NCBI RefSeq assembly: GCF_001426685.1
Contig: NZ_LMFB01000018.1
Coordinates: forward strand, 37,149-101,148
From: Rhizobium sp. Root483D2
Lineage (GTDB): Bacteria; Pseudomonadota; Alphaproteobacteria; Rhizobiales; Rhizobiaceae
Length of the DNA: 64,000 bases
Direction of reading: 5' to 3'
Position numbers and translations under genes: made by a program. The notes beneath the pieces were generated by a model. That model was not told the origin of the DNA and searched no databases. It saw only the letters and a program-made list of their open reading frames with translations. This document shows, piece after piece, positions 1-8,778 of this stretch (the first letter of the stretch is position 1; each line of letters begins with the position of its first letter).

Positions 1-32
1 GCAGGGGAGAAGGGAAAAAGAGAGCGCAGGGC

Positions 33-1136
33 TCAGTTCGCAGCCGGCATGCCGGTGACGGTGAAGCCGTCCTTTCGCAACAGTTCGATGACGCCTTCGG
101 TTCCGGGCAGATGCAGGGCGCCGACGGCCATGAAGGCGGCGCCTTGGTCGAGGATCGGCTTGGCGCGGATCGCCATGGTCTTGTTGCGGTCGGTGATGAT
201 GCGCTGCTCGAAATCGGCATAGCCTGCGTCATCTCCAGAGGATTTCTCGTCCGAAACGGCTTTCATCATCGGCATGATCATGCCGGTATCGCCGGAGAGG
301 TAGAGTTCGGTCGTCGTTTCCATCACGTCGGTCACGGTGTCGCCGAGCGCCAAGGTTTCGATCAGCGCTTCCAGATGAAACTGCACCGGCAGCGCGTCCA
401 TGGCCTGCAATTGCTCGACGAGAGTTTCCAGACCCTTCAGGCTTTTCCCCTGGCTTAAGGCGTCTTGCGCCAGCTTCTTGTCGAGGAAGGCAGCGCCTGC
501 GGCCTTGCGGCTCATTTCGCAGGCCGGCAGGGCAACGAAGCTGGCAATCATCCATGGCTTCATCTTGGCCACCAGCGTCAGCGGGATGCCGCGCGCCTTC
601 AAGCCGGCCTCCAGCTTTTCCGTGTCTCCGGGTTTCAGGAAATCCTTGATCGTCTTGCCATCGGCAAACATCGTCAGACCCGGTTGCATCATGATCGCCG
701 CTGCTGCCTTGCGGTCATCGACGATCTCGTCGGATTCGACGATGACGGTTTTGGCCGTGTCATAGGCCTGGCTGGCGCCTACCGGCATGGCCAGAACGCG
801 CGGATCGGTCACATGCATGGTGCCGAGCAGATAGGATGGCGCAATGCCCGGCTTCTCGATCTTCCAGAACGTGCCCTTGCCGTTGGGAATGGCCGCCGCT
901 TCCGTTTCCAGCGCCGCAAACCTGGCCGGATCAGAGACCTTCATTTCGGTGATCAGGTTCTTGCCGCCGCAGGAGGCATCCTCTGCCCGGGCTGGCGAGA
1001 TCGACAGGAGGGTGACGACGAGGCTGAGCGCAAACAGGACATGCAGCGTGGCGATCAGCGCAAGGACGTTGTCGCCGAACCGGCCGGTCAATCGGTCTGC
1101 CAGGCTGCGTGCCGGTTTTGCCCAGTGCTGAAACAT
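33..1136 (-). CDS. TraB/GumN family protein, membrane-anchored or secreted
   Basis: 367 residues with a basic N-terminus followed by a hydrophobic stretch at about 27-48 ending in SPARAEDAS, which fits a signal peptide or a single membrane anchor, so the body should face the periplasm. Two motifs typical of the TraB/GumN (TIKI-like) family are visible: GTMH at about 105-108 and GALHLPG at about 339-345. Histidines in these motifs are proposed metal ligands of a protease-like fold in the family. The substrate is unknown. The gene lies alone downstream of xerC on the same strand, separated by about 100 bases with a small hairpin. The stop codon is inside the window, so the gene is complete. Family assignment is firm; biochemical role is not. 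Confidence 0.85.
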   Translation of the reverse strand: MFQHWAKPARSLADRLTGRFGDNVLALIATLHVLFALSLVVTLLSISPARAEDASCGGKNLITEMKVSDPARFAALETEAAAIPNGKGTFWKIEKPGIAPSYLLGTMHVTDPRVLAMPVGASQAYDTAKTVIVESDEIVDDRKAAAAIMMQPGLTMFADGKTIKDFLKPGDTEKLEAGLKARGIPLTLVAKMKPWMIASFVALPACEMSRKAAGAAFLDKKLAQDALSQGKSLKGLETLVEQLQAMDALPVQFHLEALIETLALGDTVTDVMETTTELYLSGDTGMIMPMMKAVSDEKSSGDDAGYADFEQRIITDRNKTMAIRAKPILDQGAAFMAVGALHLPGTEGVIELLRKDGFTVTGMPAAN

Positions 1137-1180
1137 CGTCGATCCCGTCTGCGAAATATCAATCCGGCGATTCTAGCTGG

Positions 1181-1198
1181 ACAGGCCTCACGGCCTGT
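1181..1198. other. 7-bp hairpin between xerC and the TraB/GumN gene
   Basis: ACAGGCC and GGCCTGT form a perfect 7-bp stem with a 4-base loop. No long T run follows in the xerC direction, so a terminator role is only possible, not shown. Confidence 0.4.
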
Positions 1199-1235
1199 TT
1201 AACAAAACTGGTTAATGACGGCTAACGGCCGAAAT

Positions 1236-2177
1236 TCAAGCGCGCGGATGGGCGCGGTCGTAGATTTCAAGCAGCCTTGCCGAATCGACACCGGTATAGA
1301 CCTGCGTGGTTGATAGGCTCGCATGGCCGAGCAGTTCCTGGATGGTTCGAAGGTCGCCGCCGCCGGCCAGAAGATGGGTGGCGAAGGAATGGCGCAGCGC
1401 ATGCGGCGTGGCCGTATCCGGCAGGCCGAGCGCGCCGCGCATCTTCTGCATTTCGCGCTGAATGATCCCCGCCTGCAGCTTGCCGCCCTTGGCGCCGCGA
1501 AAGAGCGGGCCTTCCGGGCTAAGATGATAGGGGCAGAGTTTTTCGTAAGCGCGTACGGCATCGATCGCCGCCGATATCAGCGGCACGACGCGGGTCTTGC
1601 CACCCTTGCCGTGAATGCGCAACGCGCTCGGCGTTCCCGCAAAATCGGCGGGGGTCAGATCCAGCGCCTCGGAAATGCGCAGGCCGCAACCATAAAGCAG
1701 CGTCAGCACCGCCGCGTTGCGGGTGGCGATCCAGGGCTCCTCGGCAAGCTGTGCGTCGCTGGTGACGACCATCAGGGCATCGACCGATGTCAGCGGTTTC
1801 GGCAGCGATTTCGGCTGTTTGGGCGAGCGTACGGCGGAAGCGCCGGCGGCATTGGCAAGACCCTTCTTTTCCAGATAGCGCAAAAAGGAGCGTAAGCCCG
1901 CCAGCCCGCGGCCAAGCGTTCGGGCGCCGGCGCCGTCCCTGCGGCGGGATGCGAGGAAGCCACGCAGGTCGCCGGGGCGCAGCGCGCTGATATCGCTGAG
2001 CCTCGCCGGACCGCTGAGATGGCCGGTCAGGAAATGCAGGAATTGCCGTGTGTCGCGCTCATAGGCCTCGACTGTTTTGCCCGACAGGCGCCGCTCCTCG
2101 CCAAGGCCCGAGAGCCAGCGCTGGCGCTCGGCCATCAGTTCGGGATGACCTATGATCAGGAGTTCGTTCACAGCCAT
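1236..2177 (-). CDS. xerC: Tyrosine recombinase XerC
   Basis: 313 residues, the usual XerC length. An N-terminal SAM-like DNA-binding domain (about 12-105) precedes a tyrosine recombinase catalytic domain. The catalytic set is complete: Arg167 in GLRISE, Lys191 in GKGGK, His259 and Arg262 in HALRHS, His285 in LGHASL and nucleophile Tyr294 in TQVYTG. XerC works with XerD at the chromosomal dif site to resolve chromosome dimers at division. No dif-like site was recognised here and no phage or transposon genes flank it, so it is read as the housekeeping enzyme rather than an element integrase. It is divergent from the acyltransferase gene. Confidence 0.93.
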   Translation of the reverse strand: MAVNELLIIGHPELMAERQRWLSGLGEERRLSGKTVEAYERDTRQFLHFLTGHLSGPARLSDISALRPGDLRGFLASRRRDGAGARTLGRGLAGLRSFLRYLEKKGLANAAGASAVRSPKQPKSLPKPLTSVDALMVVTSDAQLAEEPWIATRNAAVLTLLYGCGLRISEALDLTPADFAGTPSALRIHGKGGKTRVVPLISAAIDAVRAYEKLCPYHLSPEGPLFRGAKGGKLQAGIIQREMQKMRGALGLPDTATPHALRHSFATHLLAGGGDLRTIQELLGHASLSTTQVYTGVDSARLLEIYDRAHPRA

Positions 2178-2306
2178 GCTCCGCGCGTTCGAGATGGCAG
2201 ACTCTGCGCTCCCGCCGGTTATGTTTTTCCTAACGGCTCTTGGAATTTGTCATGCCTGGATCATATTCAACTGCGATAGCTCAAGCGCAGACGAGGCGGA
2301 AAAGCG

Positions 2307-3233
2307 ATGGCGCGACGGGATTCGGCAGGCGGGTTCACCCATTTCGCGGAGACTTTGGCGCTGGTGTCGCATGGCCAGCCCGGCCATATCGTCGATACGC
2401 TGATTGCCGAACGCGGACAGCGCATCGTCAAGCATCCGCTCTGGCCGGTGCTGCGGCCGTTTCTCTATACGGTGCTGAATTACCGCAAGGCGATCGAGTT
2501 TGCCGATGCCGTCGCCAATGCGCCGGGCTTTCAGGCCTTCGAGCATCTGAGCCGGACCCTGTCTCTCAATATCCGCGTGCGCAATGAAGAGCGCATTCCC
2601 GAAAAAGGCGGCTTCCTCCTGGTCAGCAACCATCCGACCGGCATTGCCGATGGCATCGCGGTGTTCGATCTGTTGAAAAGCCGCCGACCCGACATGATGT
2701 TCTTTGCCAATCGCGATGCGATCCGGGTCAATCCGCGCTTCGTCGAGATGGTTATCCCGGTCGAATGGCGCGAGGATTACAAAAGCAAGCTGAAGGCGCG
2801 CGAAACCCTGCAGATCACCAACCGGGCGATCTCGGAGGGCAAGGCGACGGTGCTGTTTCCCTCCGGCCGGATCGCCTATTGGGCGGATGGACGGCTCAAT
2901 GAGCGGCCCTGGAAAACCTCGGCCGTCGGCTTTGCCCGCAAATACAATCTGCCGATCCTGCCGGTGCATATGTCGGCGCGCAATTCCGGGCTGTTCTATT
3001 GGCTGGCGAAATGGTCGACGGAACTGCGCGACATGACGGTGTTTCACGAGCTCCTGAACAAGAAGGGCGACCTGTTCGATTTCACCATCGGCAACCTGAT
3101 TCCGCCGGAAGTGCTGGATGGCGATCCCATGGCGGTGACGCGGGCGTTGGAGCGGCATACCGTCGTCGATCTCGCCCTTGACGGCGATGCGCGGTTCTCC
3201 AACCCGGTTCCGTTGCCGGAGATGATCGGGTAA
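2307..3233 (+). CDS. PlsC-like (hemolysin-type) glycerophospholipid acyltransferase
   Basis: 308 residues. The acyltransferase block I motif appears as NHPTGIADG, with His109 and Asp115 (H-x5-D spacing, as in the hemolysin-like branch of the PlsC superfamily rather than the usual H-x4-D). Block III is FPSGR at 184-188. These enzymes transfer acyl chains to lysophospholipids or related acceptors at the inner membrane; the acceptor cannot be told from sequence. No membrane segment is obvious. It ends 6 bases before the ATPase gene on the same strand, so the two are probably co-transcribed. The ATG at 2307 follows a GGCGGAAAAGCG stretch that may act as a weak ribosome binding site. Confidence 0.78.
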   Translation: MARRDSAGGFTHFAETLALVSHGQPGHIVDTLIAERGQRIVKHPLWPVLRPFLYTVLNYRKAIEFADAVANAPGFQAFEHLSRTLSLNIRVRNEERIPEKGGFLLVSNHPTGIADGIAVFDLLKSRRPDMMFFANRDAIRVNPRFVEMVIPVEWREDYKSKLKARETLQITNRAISEGKATVLFPSGRIAYWADGRLNERPWKTSAVGFARKYNLPILPVHMSARNSGLFYWLAKWSTELRDMTVFHELLNKKGDLFDFTIGNLIPPEVLDGDPMAVTRALERHTVVDLALDGDARFSNPVPLPEMIG

Positions 3234-3239
3234 ATCTGC

Positions 3240-4376
3240 GTGATGCAGATTCGCTCGATGTTCGCCGCCAATTACCGGTCGCTCAAATCCATTCGCATGG
3301 ATATGGCTGGCGTCAACCTGTTCATAGGCGAGAACGGCGTCGGCAAATCCAATCTCTACCGCGCCCTGCAGCTGATCCAGGCTGCCGTGCGCGGGCGGCT
3401 TGCCCATGAGATTGCCCGCGAAGGCGGCATGGCGTCTGCATTGTGGAGCGGCAAGCGCCGCAGCGGCGATCCCGTGCGGATCAAGCTCGAGGTCGAGTTG
3501 CTCGACGAGGTCCAGGCGCTCAGTTTCCTTTACCGGGTGGAGGCCGGATTGCGGCCGCCGAAAGCGGCTGCCGGTTTCGCGTTCGAGCCGCAGGTGAAGG
3601 AGGAGGAACTGAAGGCCGATGCCGGCCGGCCGGTGACCGTGATGAAACGGGCGGGGCCGGGCATCTTCGTCCGCAACGCTGCAGGCCGGATGGAGGAATA
3701 TCCGGAGCAGGCGCTGACCTCGGAAACCGCGATCGCGCTGTTGGGGGATGCCGGGCATTATCCGGAGATCGGCACGTTCCGCCGCGCCATCGACGGCTGG
3801 CGTTTTTTCCATGGGTTCCGCACCGACCGCGATTCGCCGCTGCGCTCCCCCTGCCTTGCCGTCACCGCGCCGATGCTGGACGAGGACGGCTCCAATCTCG
3901 CCGCCGTCTTTGCAACGCTGTTTCATACCCGGCAGGACACGGTCGATCTCGATCGCGCCATTGCCGATGCCTTTGGCGGCGCAAGGCTCATCGTGCCGCA
4001 ACCGCAAGAATTTGCCGAATTTTCGCTGGTCTTTCCGGATTTCCCGCTGCGCCAGTTTTCGCCGCGCGAACTGTCGGATGGACAAATGCGGTTTCTGGCA
4101 CTTGCCGGGGCGCTGCTCTCCTATCGCAAGCCCCGCTTCATCGCGCTCAACGAGCCCGAAACCAGCCTGCATCCCGACATGCTGCCGGCGCTTGCCGACA
4201 TGATCGCCCAAGCCTCCAGCGACAGCCAGATCTGGATCGTCACGCATTCGGAACTGCTGGCGACCGAAATCCAAAAACGCTGCGGCACCCGCCCGAAACG
4301 GGTCATCCGCAACGACGGCGCGACCTGGATCGAGGGGATGCGGCTGACGGGCGTGATCGATGAGGATGAGGATTGA
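3240..4376 (+). CDS. Predicted ATPase of the RecF/OLD-like AAA group
   Basis: 378 residues counted from GTG at 3240; an ATG lies one codon later at 3243. The protein starts with the RecF-like order of motifs: Walker A GENGVGKS at about 30-37, then a signature-like ELSDGQMRF segment, a Walker B region FIALNEPETSLHP at about 300-312 and a switch His in IWIVTHSE near 336. In Walker B the usual Asp before Glu is Asn (N304). There is no TOPRIM nuclease domain, unlike OLD nucleases. It resembles the conserved predicted ATPases often filed under COG4637. Function is unknown; coupling to the upstream acyltransferase suggests a shared transcript but not necessarily a shared pathway. Confidence 0.75.
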   Translation: MMQIRSMFAANYRSLKSIRMDMAGVNLFIGENGVGKSNLYRALQLIQAAVRGRLAHEIAREGGMASALWSGKRRSGDPVRIKLEVELLDEVQALSFLYRVEAGLRPPKAAAGFAFEPQVKEEELKADAGRPVTVMKRAGPGIFVRNAAGRMEEYPEQALTSETAIALLGDAGHYPEIGTFRRAIDGWRFFHGFRTDRDSPLRSPCLAVTAPMLDEDGSNLAAVFATLFHTRQDTVDLDRAIADAFGGARLIVPQPQEFAEFSLVFPDFPLRQFSPRELSDGQMRFLALAGALLSYRKPRFIALNEPETSLHPDMLPALADMIAQASSDSQIWIVTHSELLATEIQKRCGTRPKRVIRNDGATWIEGMRLTGVIDEDED

Positions 4377-4383
4377 AAACAAA

Positions 4384-4416
4384 AAGCCCCGCGATCATCT
4401 CGCAGGGCTTGTCTTT
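4384..4416. terminator. Bidirectional intrinsic terminator between the ATPase gene and the transaldolase gene
   Basis: AAGCCC with GCGA pairs with TCGC and GGGCTT (4384-4394 with 4400-4410) around a 5-base loop with one internal mismatch. Read on the minus strand it runs into TTTTTG, a good fit for ending the transaldolase transcript; the plus-strand T tract is weaker. Confidence 0.8.
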
Positions 4417-4436
4417 CATTCCATGCCTGAAAAATA

Positions 4437-5090
4437 TCAGGCGATCTTCTGGCCGGTCTTGGCCCAGTCGGCCAGGAAAGTTTCGAGGCCCTTGTCGGTC
4501 AGCGGGTGCTTGACGAGGGCTTTCAAAGTGGCCGGCGGGGCGGTGATGACGTCGGCGCCGATCAGGGCGGCTTCCTTGACGTGGTTGACCGTGCGGATCG
4601 AGGCGGCGAGGATTTCGGTCTCGTAGCCGTAATTGTCGAAGATCTGGCGGATTTCGCGGATCAGGTCCATGCCATCGACGGCGATGTCATCGAGGCGGCC
4701 GACGAAGGGTGAAACGAAGGTGGCGCCGGCCTTGGCGGCGAGCAGGGCCTGGTTGGCCGAGAAGCACAGGGTCACGTTGGTCAGGTGACCATCGGACGAG
4801 AGGTTCTTGCAGGCCTTGAGGCCGTCGAGCGTCAGCGGTAGCTTGATGCAGATATTGTCGGCGATCTTGGAAATGACAGCCGCTTCCTTCATCATCTGCT
4901 CGTATTCGGTGGCCGCGACTTCGGCGGAAACCGGACCTTCGACGATGCTGCAGATTTCCTTGGTCACTTCGACGATGTTACGGCCGGATTTCAGGATCAG
5001 CGAAGGGTTGGTCGTGACGCCGTCGACGAGGCCCAGGTCATTCAACTCCCGGATTTCATTCACATCGGCTGTATCGACAAAAAACTTCAT
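4437..5090 (-). CDS. tal: TalC-type transaldolase / fructose-6-phosphate aldolase-like protein
   Basis: 217 residues, the length of the short transaldolase (TalC/Fsa) branch. The N-terminus [13 protein letters not shown] and the segment GVTTNPSLI are family hallmarks, and the Schiff-base lysine is Lys83 in CIKLPLT. It acts in the cytosol, most likely exchanging dihydroxyacetone units between sugar phosphates in the non-oxidative pentose phosphate pathway; bacterial members split between transaldolase and fructose-6-phosphate aldolase activity and sequence reading alone does not decide. A GGGAGAA ribosome binding site lies just before ATG 5090. It is divergent from priA with under 100 bases between them. 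Confidence 0.88.
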   Translation of the reverse strand: MKFFVDTADVNEIRELNDLGLVDGVTTNPSLILKSGRNIVEVTKEICSIVEGPVSAEVAATEYEQMMKEAAVISKIADNICIKLPLTLDGLKACKNLSSDGHLTNVTLCFSANQALLAAKAGATFVSPFVGRLDDIAVDGMDLIREIRQIFDNYGYETEILAASIRTVNHVKEAALIGADVITAPPATLKALVKHPLTDKGLETFLADWAKTGQKIA

Positions 5091-5186
5091 GGAATTCTCC
5101 CTTTCGGCGCTCGGGCGGACGATGCGCGGGCTGCTCTGTTGTTTCGGGGTTTTCTTTAACGCAATCCGGAGGCAAGGTCACGGCCG

Positions 5187-7391
5187 ATGACTGAAGATTC
5201 GACCGATTTGTTTGACGACCTGTTCGCCCGCCGCGTCGTGCCCGTTCTGGTGCCGATGCCCGCCCCGAAACCATACTCCTATGCCGTGCCGGAGGGAATG
5301 GCCGTCGAGCCCGGATCGATCGTCCAGGTGCCGCTTGGTCCCCGGCAGGTGCTGGGCGTGGTCTGGGACGGGATCGACGACGGCAGCGTCGATCCGCAAA
5401 AACTGAAATCCATTACCCGCGTTTTCGATTGCCCGCCGCTGACCAAGGACATGCGCACCTTTCTCGACTGGGTCGCCACCTATACCGTTTCGCCACCCGG
5501 TCTCGTCGCGCGCATGGCGCTGCGGGCGCCCGCAGCGTTCGATCCCGAGCCGATGATCGAGGGTTTGCGGCTGACGGATGCCCGGCCGGAGCGGATGACA
5601 TCGGCGCGCGAGCGGGTGATTGCGATGGCCGAAAACGGCTTGACCTGGACGCGGCCGGGACTGGCGCATGCGGCGGGAACATCCTCCAGCGTGATCGACG
5701 GACTGACGGCGCAAGGCGTGTTCGAGACGGTGTTCATGCCGCCGCCGCCGGTGGTGGCGGTCCCCGATCCTGATTATGTGGAACACCGGCTTGAAGGGCC
5801 GCAGAAAAAGGCGGCGCTCGATCTTCTTGCAAGCGTCGATGCTGGCGGTTTTTCCGTCTCGCTGATCGACGGCATTACCGGTTCGGGCAAGACCGAGGTC
5901 TATTTCGAGGCGATCGCCGCGACCTTGAAGGCCGGCAAGCAGGTGCTGATCCTTCTGCCGGAAATTGCGCTGACGGCGAGTTTTCTGGAGCGCTTTCAGG
6001 ACAGGTTCGGCTCAAAGCCGGCCGAATGGCATTCGGATCTGGCACCGCGCACCCGCGAAAAAGTCTGGCGGCAGGTAACGGAAGGGGGCGTGCGGGTTGT
6101 GGCCGGCGCGCGCTCGGCGCTGTTCCTGCCGTTCGAGAATCTCGGGCTGATCGTCGTCGATGAAGAACACGACCCGGCCTACAAGCAGGAAGATCGCGTC
6201 TTTTACAATGCCCGCGACATGGCGGTGGTGCGGGCGCGGATCGGCGAATTTCCGGTCGTGCTGGTCTCGGCGACGCCGTCGGTGGAAAGCCGGGTCAATG
6301 GCGATCTCGGCCGTTACAATCCGATCCATCTGCCGACGCGGTTTGGCGATGCCGCGCTGCCCGATCTTGGCCTGGTCGATATGCGAAAACATCCCCCCGA
6401 GCGCGGCGGCTTTCTGTCGCCGGTGATGCTGCGCTATATCGGCAAGGCAGTGGAGCGGGGCGAGCAGGCGCTGTTGTTTCTCAACCGGCGTGGCTATGCC
6501 CCGCTGACGCTCTGCCGCGTCTGCGGTCATCGCTTCCAATGCCCGGATTGCTCCAGCTGGCTGGTCGAGCACCGGTTTCGCGGCCAGATCCAGTGCCACC
6601 ATTGCGGCTATGCGCAAAAGACGCCGGAAAGCTGCCCGGAATGCGGCACGCTCGACCATCTGGTAGCCTGCGGGCCCGGCGTCGAGCGGATTGCCGAAGA
6701 AGTGGACCGGCATTTTCCCGATGCGCGCACCATCGTGCTGTCCTCCGATCTGATGGGCGTCAAGCGGCTGCGGCTGGAGCTGGAGGCCATCGCCAAAGGC
6801 GAGGCTGATATCGTCGTCGGCACGCAGCTGGTCGCCAAGGGGCACAATTTTCCGATGATGACCTTCGTCGGCATCGTCGATGCGGATATCGGCCTTGCCA
6901 ATGGCGATCCGCGTGCGGCTGAACGCACATTCCAGCTGCTGAGCCAGGTGACGGGCCGGGCCGGGCGAACCGGCCTGAAGAGCTTGGGCCTGTTGCAGAC
7001 CTACCAGCCGCAGCACCCGGTGATGCAGGCGATCGTCTCGGGTGATTCGGATGCTTTCTACGAGCGCGAGATCAGCGAGCGGGAAAAGGCGCTTCTGCCG
7101 CCCTTCGGGCGCCTCGCATCGATCATCGTTTCCGCCGATACCCGCTCCGATGCGGAGGGACATGCCCGCGGCCTGCGCCAGGCGGCACCCAAGGTCAGCG
7201 GCATCAGCATTCTGGGCCCGGCAGAGGCGCCGCTGGCGCTGATCCGCGGCCGCCACCGTTTCCGGCTTCTCGTCCACGGCCGCCGCAACAGCGACATGCA
7301 GGCTTTCGTGAAGACGATGATGGCCAACGGGCCGAAGATGCGCGGCTCGGTGAGCGTGCAGCTCGATATCGATCCGCAGAGTTTTTTGTGA
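5187..7391 (+). CDS. priA: Primosomal protein N' (replication restart helicase PriA)
   Basis: 734 residues. An N-terminal fork-binding region is followed by a superfamily 2 helicase core with Walker A GITGSGKT at 229-236 and DEEH at 325-328, then eight cysteines at about 443, 446, 452, 455, 470, 473, 483 and 486 that bind two zinc ions, as in all PriA proteins. PriA recognises stalled forks and D-loops and reloads the replicative helicase. The C-terminal domain is intact. A GGAGG sequence lies rather far (about 12 bases) before the ATG. It is a housekeeping gene with no sign of transfer. Confidence 0.95.
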   Translation: MTEDSTDLFDDLFARRVVPVLVPMPAPKPYSYAVPEGMAVEPGSIVQVPLGPRQVLGVVWDGIDDGSVDPQKLKSITRVFDCPPLTKDMRTFLDWVATYTVSPPGLVARMALRAPAAFDPEPMIEGLRLTDARPERMTSARERVIAMAENGLTWTRPGLAHAAGTSSSVIDGLTAQGVFETVFMPPPPVVAVPDPDYVEHRLEGPQKKAALDLLASVDAGGFSVSLIDGITGSGKTEVYFEAIAATLKAGKQVLILLPEIALTASFLERFQDRFGSKPAEWHSDLAPRTREKVWRQVTEGGVRVVAGARSALFLPFENLGLIVVDEEHDPAYKQEDRVFYNARDMAVVRARIGEFPVVLVSATPSVESRVNGDLGRYNPIHLPTRFGDAALPDLGLVDMRKHPPERGGFLSPVMLRYIGKAVERGEQALLFLNRRGYAPLTLCRVCGHRFQCPDCSSWLVEHRFRGQIQCHHCGYAQKTPESCPECGTLDHLVACGPGVERIAEEVDRHFPDARTIVLSSDLMGVKRLRLELEAIAKGEADIVVGTQLVAKGHNFPMMTFVGIVDADIGLANGDPRAAERTFQLLSQVTGRAGRTGLKSLGLLQTYQPQHPVMQAIVSGDSDAFYEREISEREKALLPPFGRLASIIVSADTRSDAEGHARGLRQAAPKVSGISILGPAEAPLALIRGRHRFRLLVHGRRNSDMQAFVKTMMANGPKMRGSVSVQLDIDPQSFL

Positions 7392-7421
7392 AGGCCTGCC
7401 ACCTGCATGGTCTGCGCGTCA

Positions 7422-7464
7422 CATTATCCCTCTGGGCCTCGATTTTCACGCAGAAGGGATAATG
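7422..7464. other. 10-bp inverted repeat downstream of priA
   Basis: CATTATCCCT (7422-7431) and AGGGATAATG (7455-7464) are perfect reverse complements separated by 23 bases. It lies between priA and the small membrane protein gene. It could be an operator for the downstream gene or a weak hairpin; no T tract supports termination. Confidence 0.45.
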
Positions 7465-7562
7465 CGTTGTATTTCAGGTGGATGCAGAAATCGGATCGTC
7501 TTCCCGGACATATCCGTCTGTGCGATAAGCGATTCGTCTGATCGAGCGAGGAGCATTGCGTG

Positions 7563-7949
7563 ATGGAATTCTACATTCCGACCGAAACGGGAGAATTCCT
7601 GGCGTTTTGCGCCGCCGTGGTGACGTCGCTGCTCGGGCTCTTGTTTCTGTTTGCGCCGGGTATCGCCTTTCGGGCCTTGGGGATTGATCTGCGCGAGGGG
7701 CGTCGCGGGGGGTATGCCGAGGCGCGCTCGACGATGGGCGGGTTTCATCTGGGGCTTGGTATTGCAGCACTGCTGCTTGCGCAGCCGATGGTCTATCTGG
7801 CGCTGGGCGCTGCCTTTGCGCTTGCGGCGTTTGGGCGCATCCTGTCGATGCTGTCGGACAGCGGCAATACAGTTGTGAACTGGTTGTATCTGATCGTCCA
7901 GATCGTACTTTCGGCTTTACCCTTGGCCTATGTCTTTGGTTTTATCTGA
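7563..7949 (+). CDS. Small four-helix membrane protein, DUF4345-like
   Basis: 128 residues from ATG 7563 (a GTG lies directly before it at 7560; GGAGCA upstream can serve either). Four hydrophobic segments are visible at about 10-35, 55-75, 75-95 and 105-128, with a charged first cytoplasmic loop GIDLREGRRGGYAEARS. Length and pattern fit the DUF4345 family of small inner-membrane proteins, whose function is not known. It sits between priA and the atp operon on the same strand, about 260 bases before atpH, and is probably a separate unit. Confidence 0.6.
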   Translation: MEFYIPTETGEFLAFCAAVVTSLLGLLFLFAPGIAFRALGIDLREGRRGGYAEARSTMGGFHLGLGIAALLLAQPMVYLALGAAFALAAFGRILSMLSDSGNTVVNWLYLIVQIVLSALPLAYVFGFI

Positions 7950-8105
7950 GCCCGGCCAGCCAGCGCCTACAGAGCAGACCTCGTCAGCTCATACCCAATT
8001 TTTGTCAAAATTTGGCCAAACCGGGCGATCTTAAGCGCATTCGTGCGGTTCGCGTGTTGCGAGTCCAGATATCCTATGCTAGACGAACCGCGACTTGTGG
8101 GGGAA

Positions 8106-8123
8106 ACAGGCCGCCCGGCCTGT
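8106..8123. promoter_or_regulatory. 8-bp inverted repeat in the atp operon leader
   Basis: ACAGGCCG and CGGCCTGT are perfect reverse complements with only two bases between them, about 90 bases before atpH. As RNA it would form a tight stem; as DNA it could be an operator. A further 10-bp palindrome, TTTGGCCAAA, lies at 8011-8020. No convincing -35/-10 pair was identified in 7950-8211. Confidence 0.45.
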
Positions 8124-8211
8124 ATGTCCTTTAAAATATAGCAACAAATTCAAAGTGTTGGGTTTACGGTTCTCCGCAGACATCGCCCTTGAATTAAAAT
8201 AAGAGAAGCTT

Positions 8212-8778
8212 GTGCCCGTGGCAGACACATCCCAGCTTATTTCCGGTGTTGCAGAAAGGTACGCGTCTTCGCTTTTCGATCTGGCCCTGGAAGCAGGTTC
8301 GGTAGAGAGCGTGGCGGCGGATCTGGACAAATTCCAGTCGCTGATCAACGAGAGCGCCGATCTGAAGCGTCTTATCGTCAGCCCGATCTTTTCTGCCGAC
8401 GACCAGTTCAAGGCCATTTCCGCGCTGATCGCGAAGGCCGGTATCACGGGTCTGGTCGGTAATTTCCTCAAGGTGGTTGCACGCAATCGCCGCCTGTTTG
8501 CAGTGCCTGGCATCGTCAAGTCCTATCGCGAAACCGCCGCCCGTCATCGTGGCGAAGTTTCTGCCGATGTGACGTCGGCGCATGCCCTGACGGCCGCGCA
8601 GCAGACTGAATTGAAGGCGGCGCTCAAGGGCGTCACCGGCAAAGACGTGACGCTCAACGTCACGGTTGAACCCTCTATTCTCGGTGGTCTGATCGTCAAG
8701 GTCGGGTCCCGCCAGATTGACACTTCCCTTCGCACAAAGCTTTCTAGCCTTAAGCTTGCACTGAAAGAGGTCGGCTGA
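8212..8778 (+). CDS. atpH: ATP synthase F1 subunit delta
   Basis: 188 residues from a GTG start, giving [23 protein letters not shown], the N-terminal pattern seen in rhizobial AtpH; a second GTG two codons later is the alternative. Delta forms part of the peripheral stalk that ties the F1 catalytic head to the membrane F0 sector. It is the first gene of the F1 operon; the F0 genes are not in this window, as expected for alphaproteobacteria, where atpIBEF are elsewhere. Its TGA overlaps the atpA ATG by one base, implying translational coupling. Confidence 0.95.
   Translation: MPVADTSQLISGVAERYASSLFDLALEAGSVESVAADLDKFQSLINESADLKRLIVSPIFSADDQFKAISALIAKAGITGLVGNFLKVVARNRRLFAVPGIVKSYRETAARHRGEVSADVTSAHALTAAQQTELKAALKGVTGKDVTLNVTVEPSILGGLIVKVGSRQIDTSLRTKLSSLKLALKEVG

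Noticed and set aside
1236-2177. Integrase of a mobile element
   Set aside because: Length and motifs are those of chromosomal XerC; no tRNA, attachment-site duplication or phage genes nearby.
2250-4382. 710-residue open frame antisense to the acyltransferase and ATPase genes
   Set aside because: Shadow of GC-rich coding sequence; low-complexity Arg/His/Gln-rich translation, no ribosome binding site, and the other strand encodes recognisable families.
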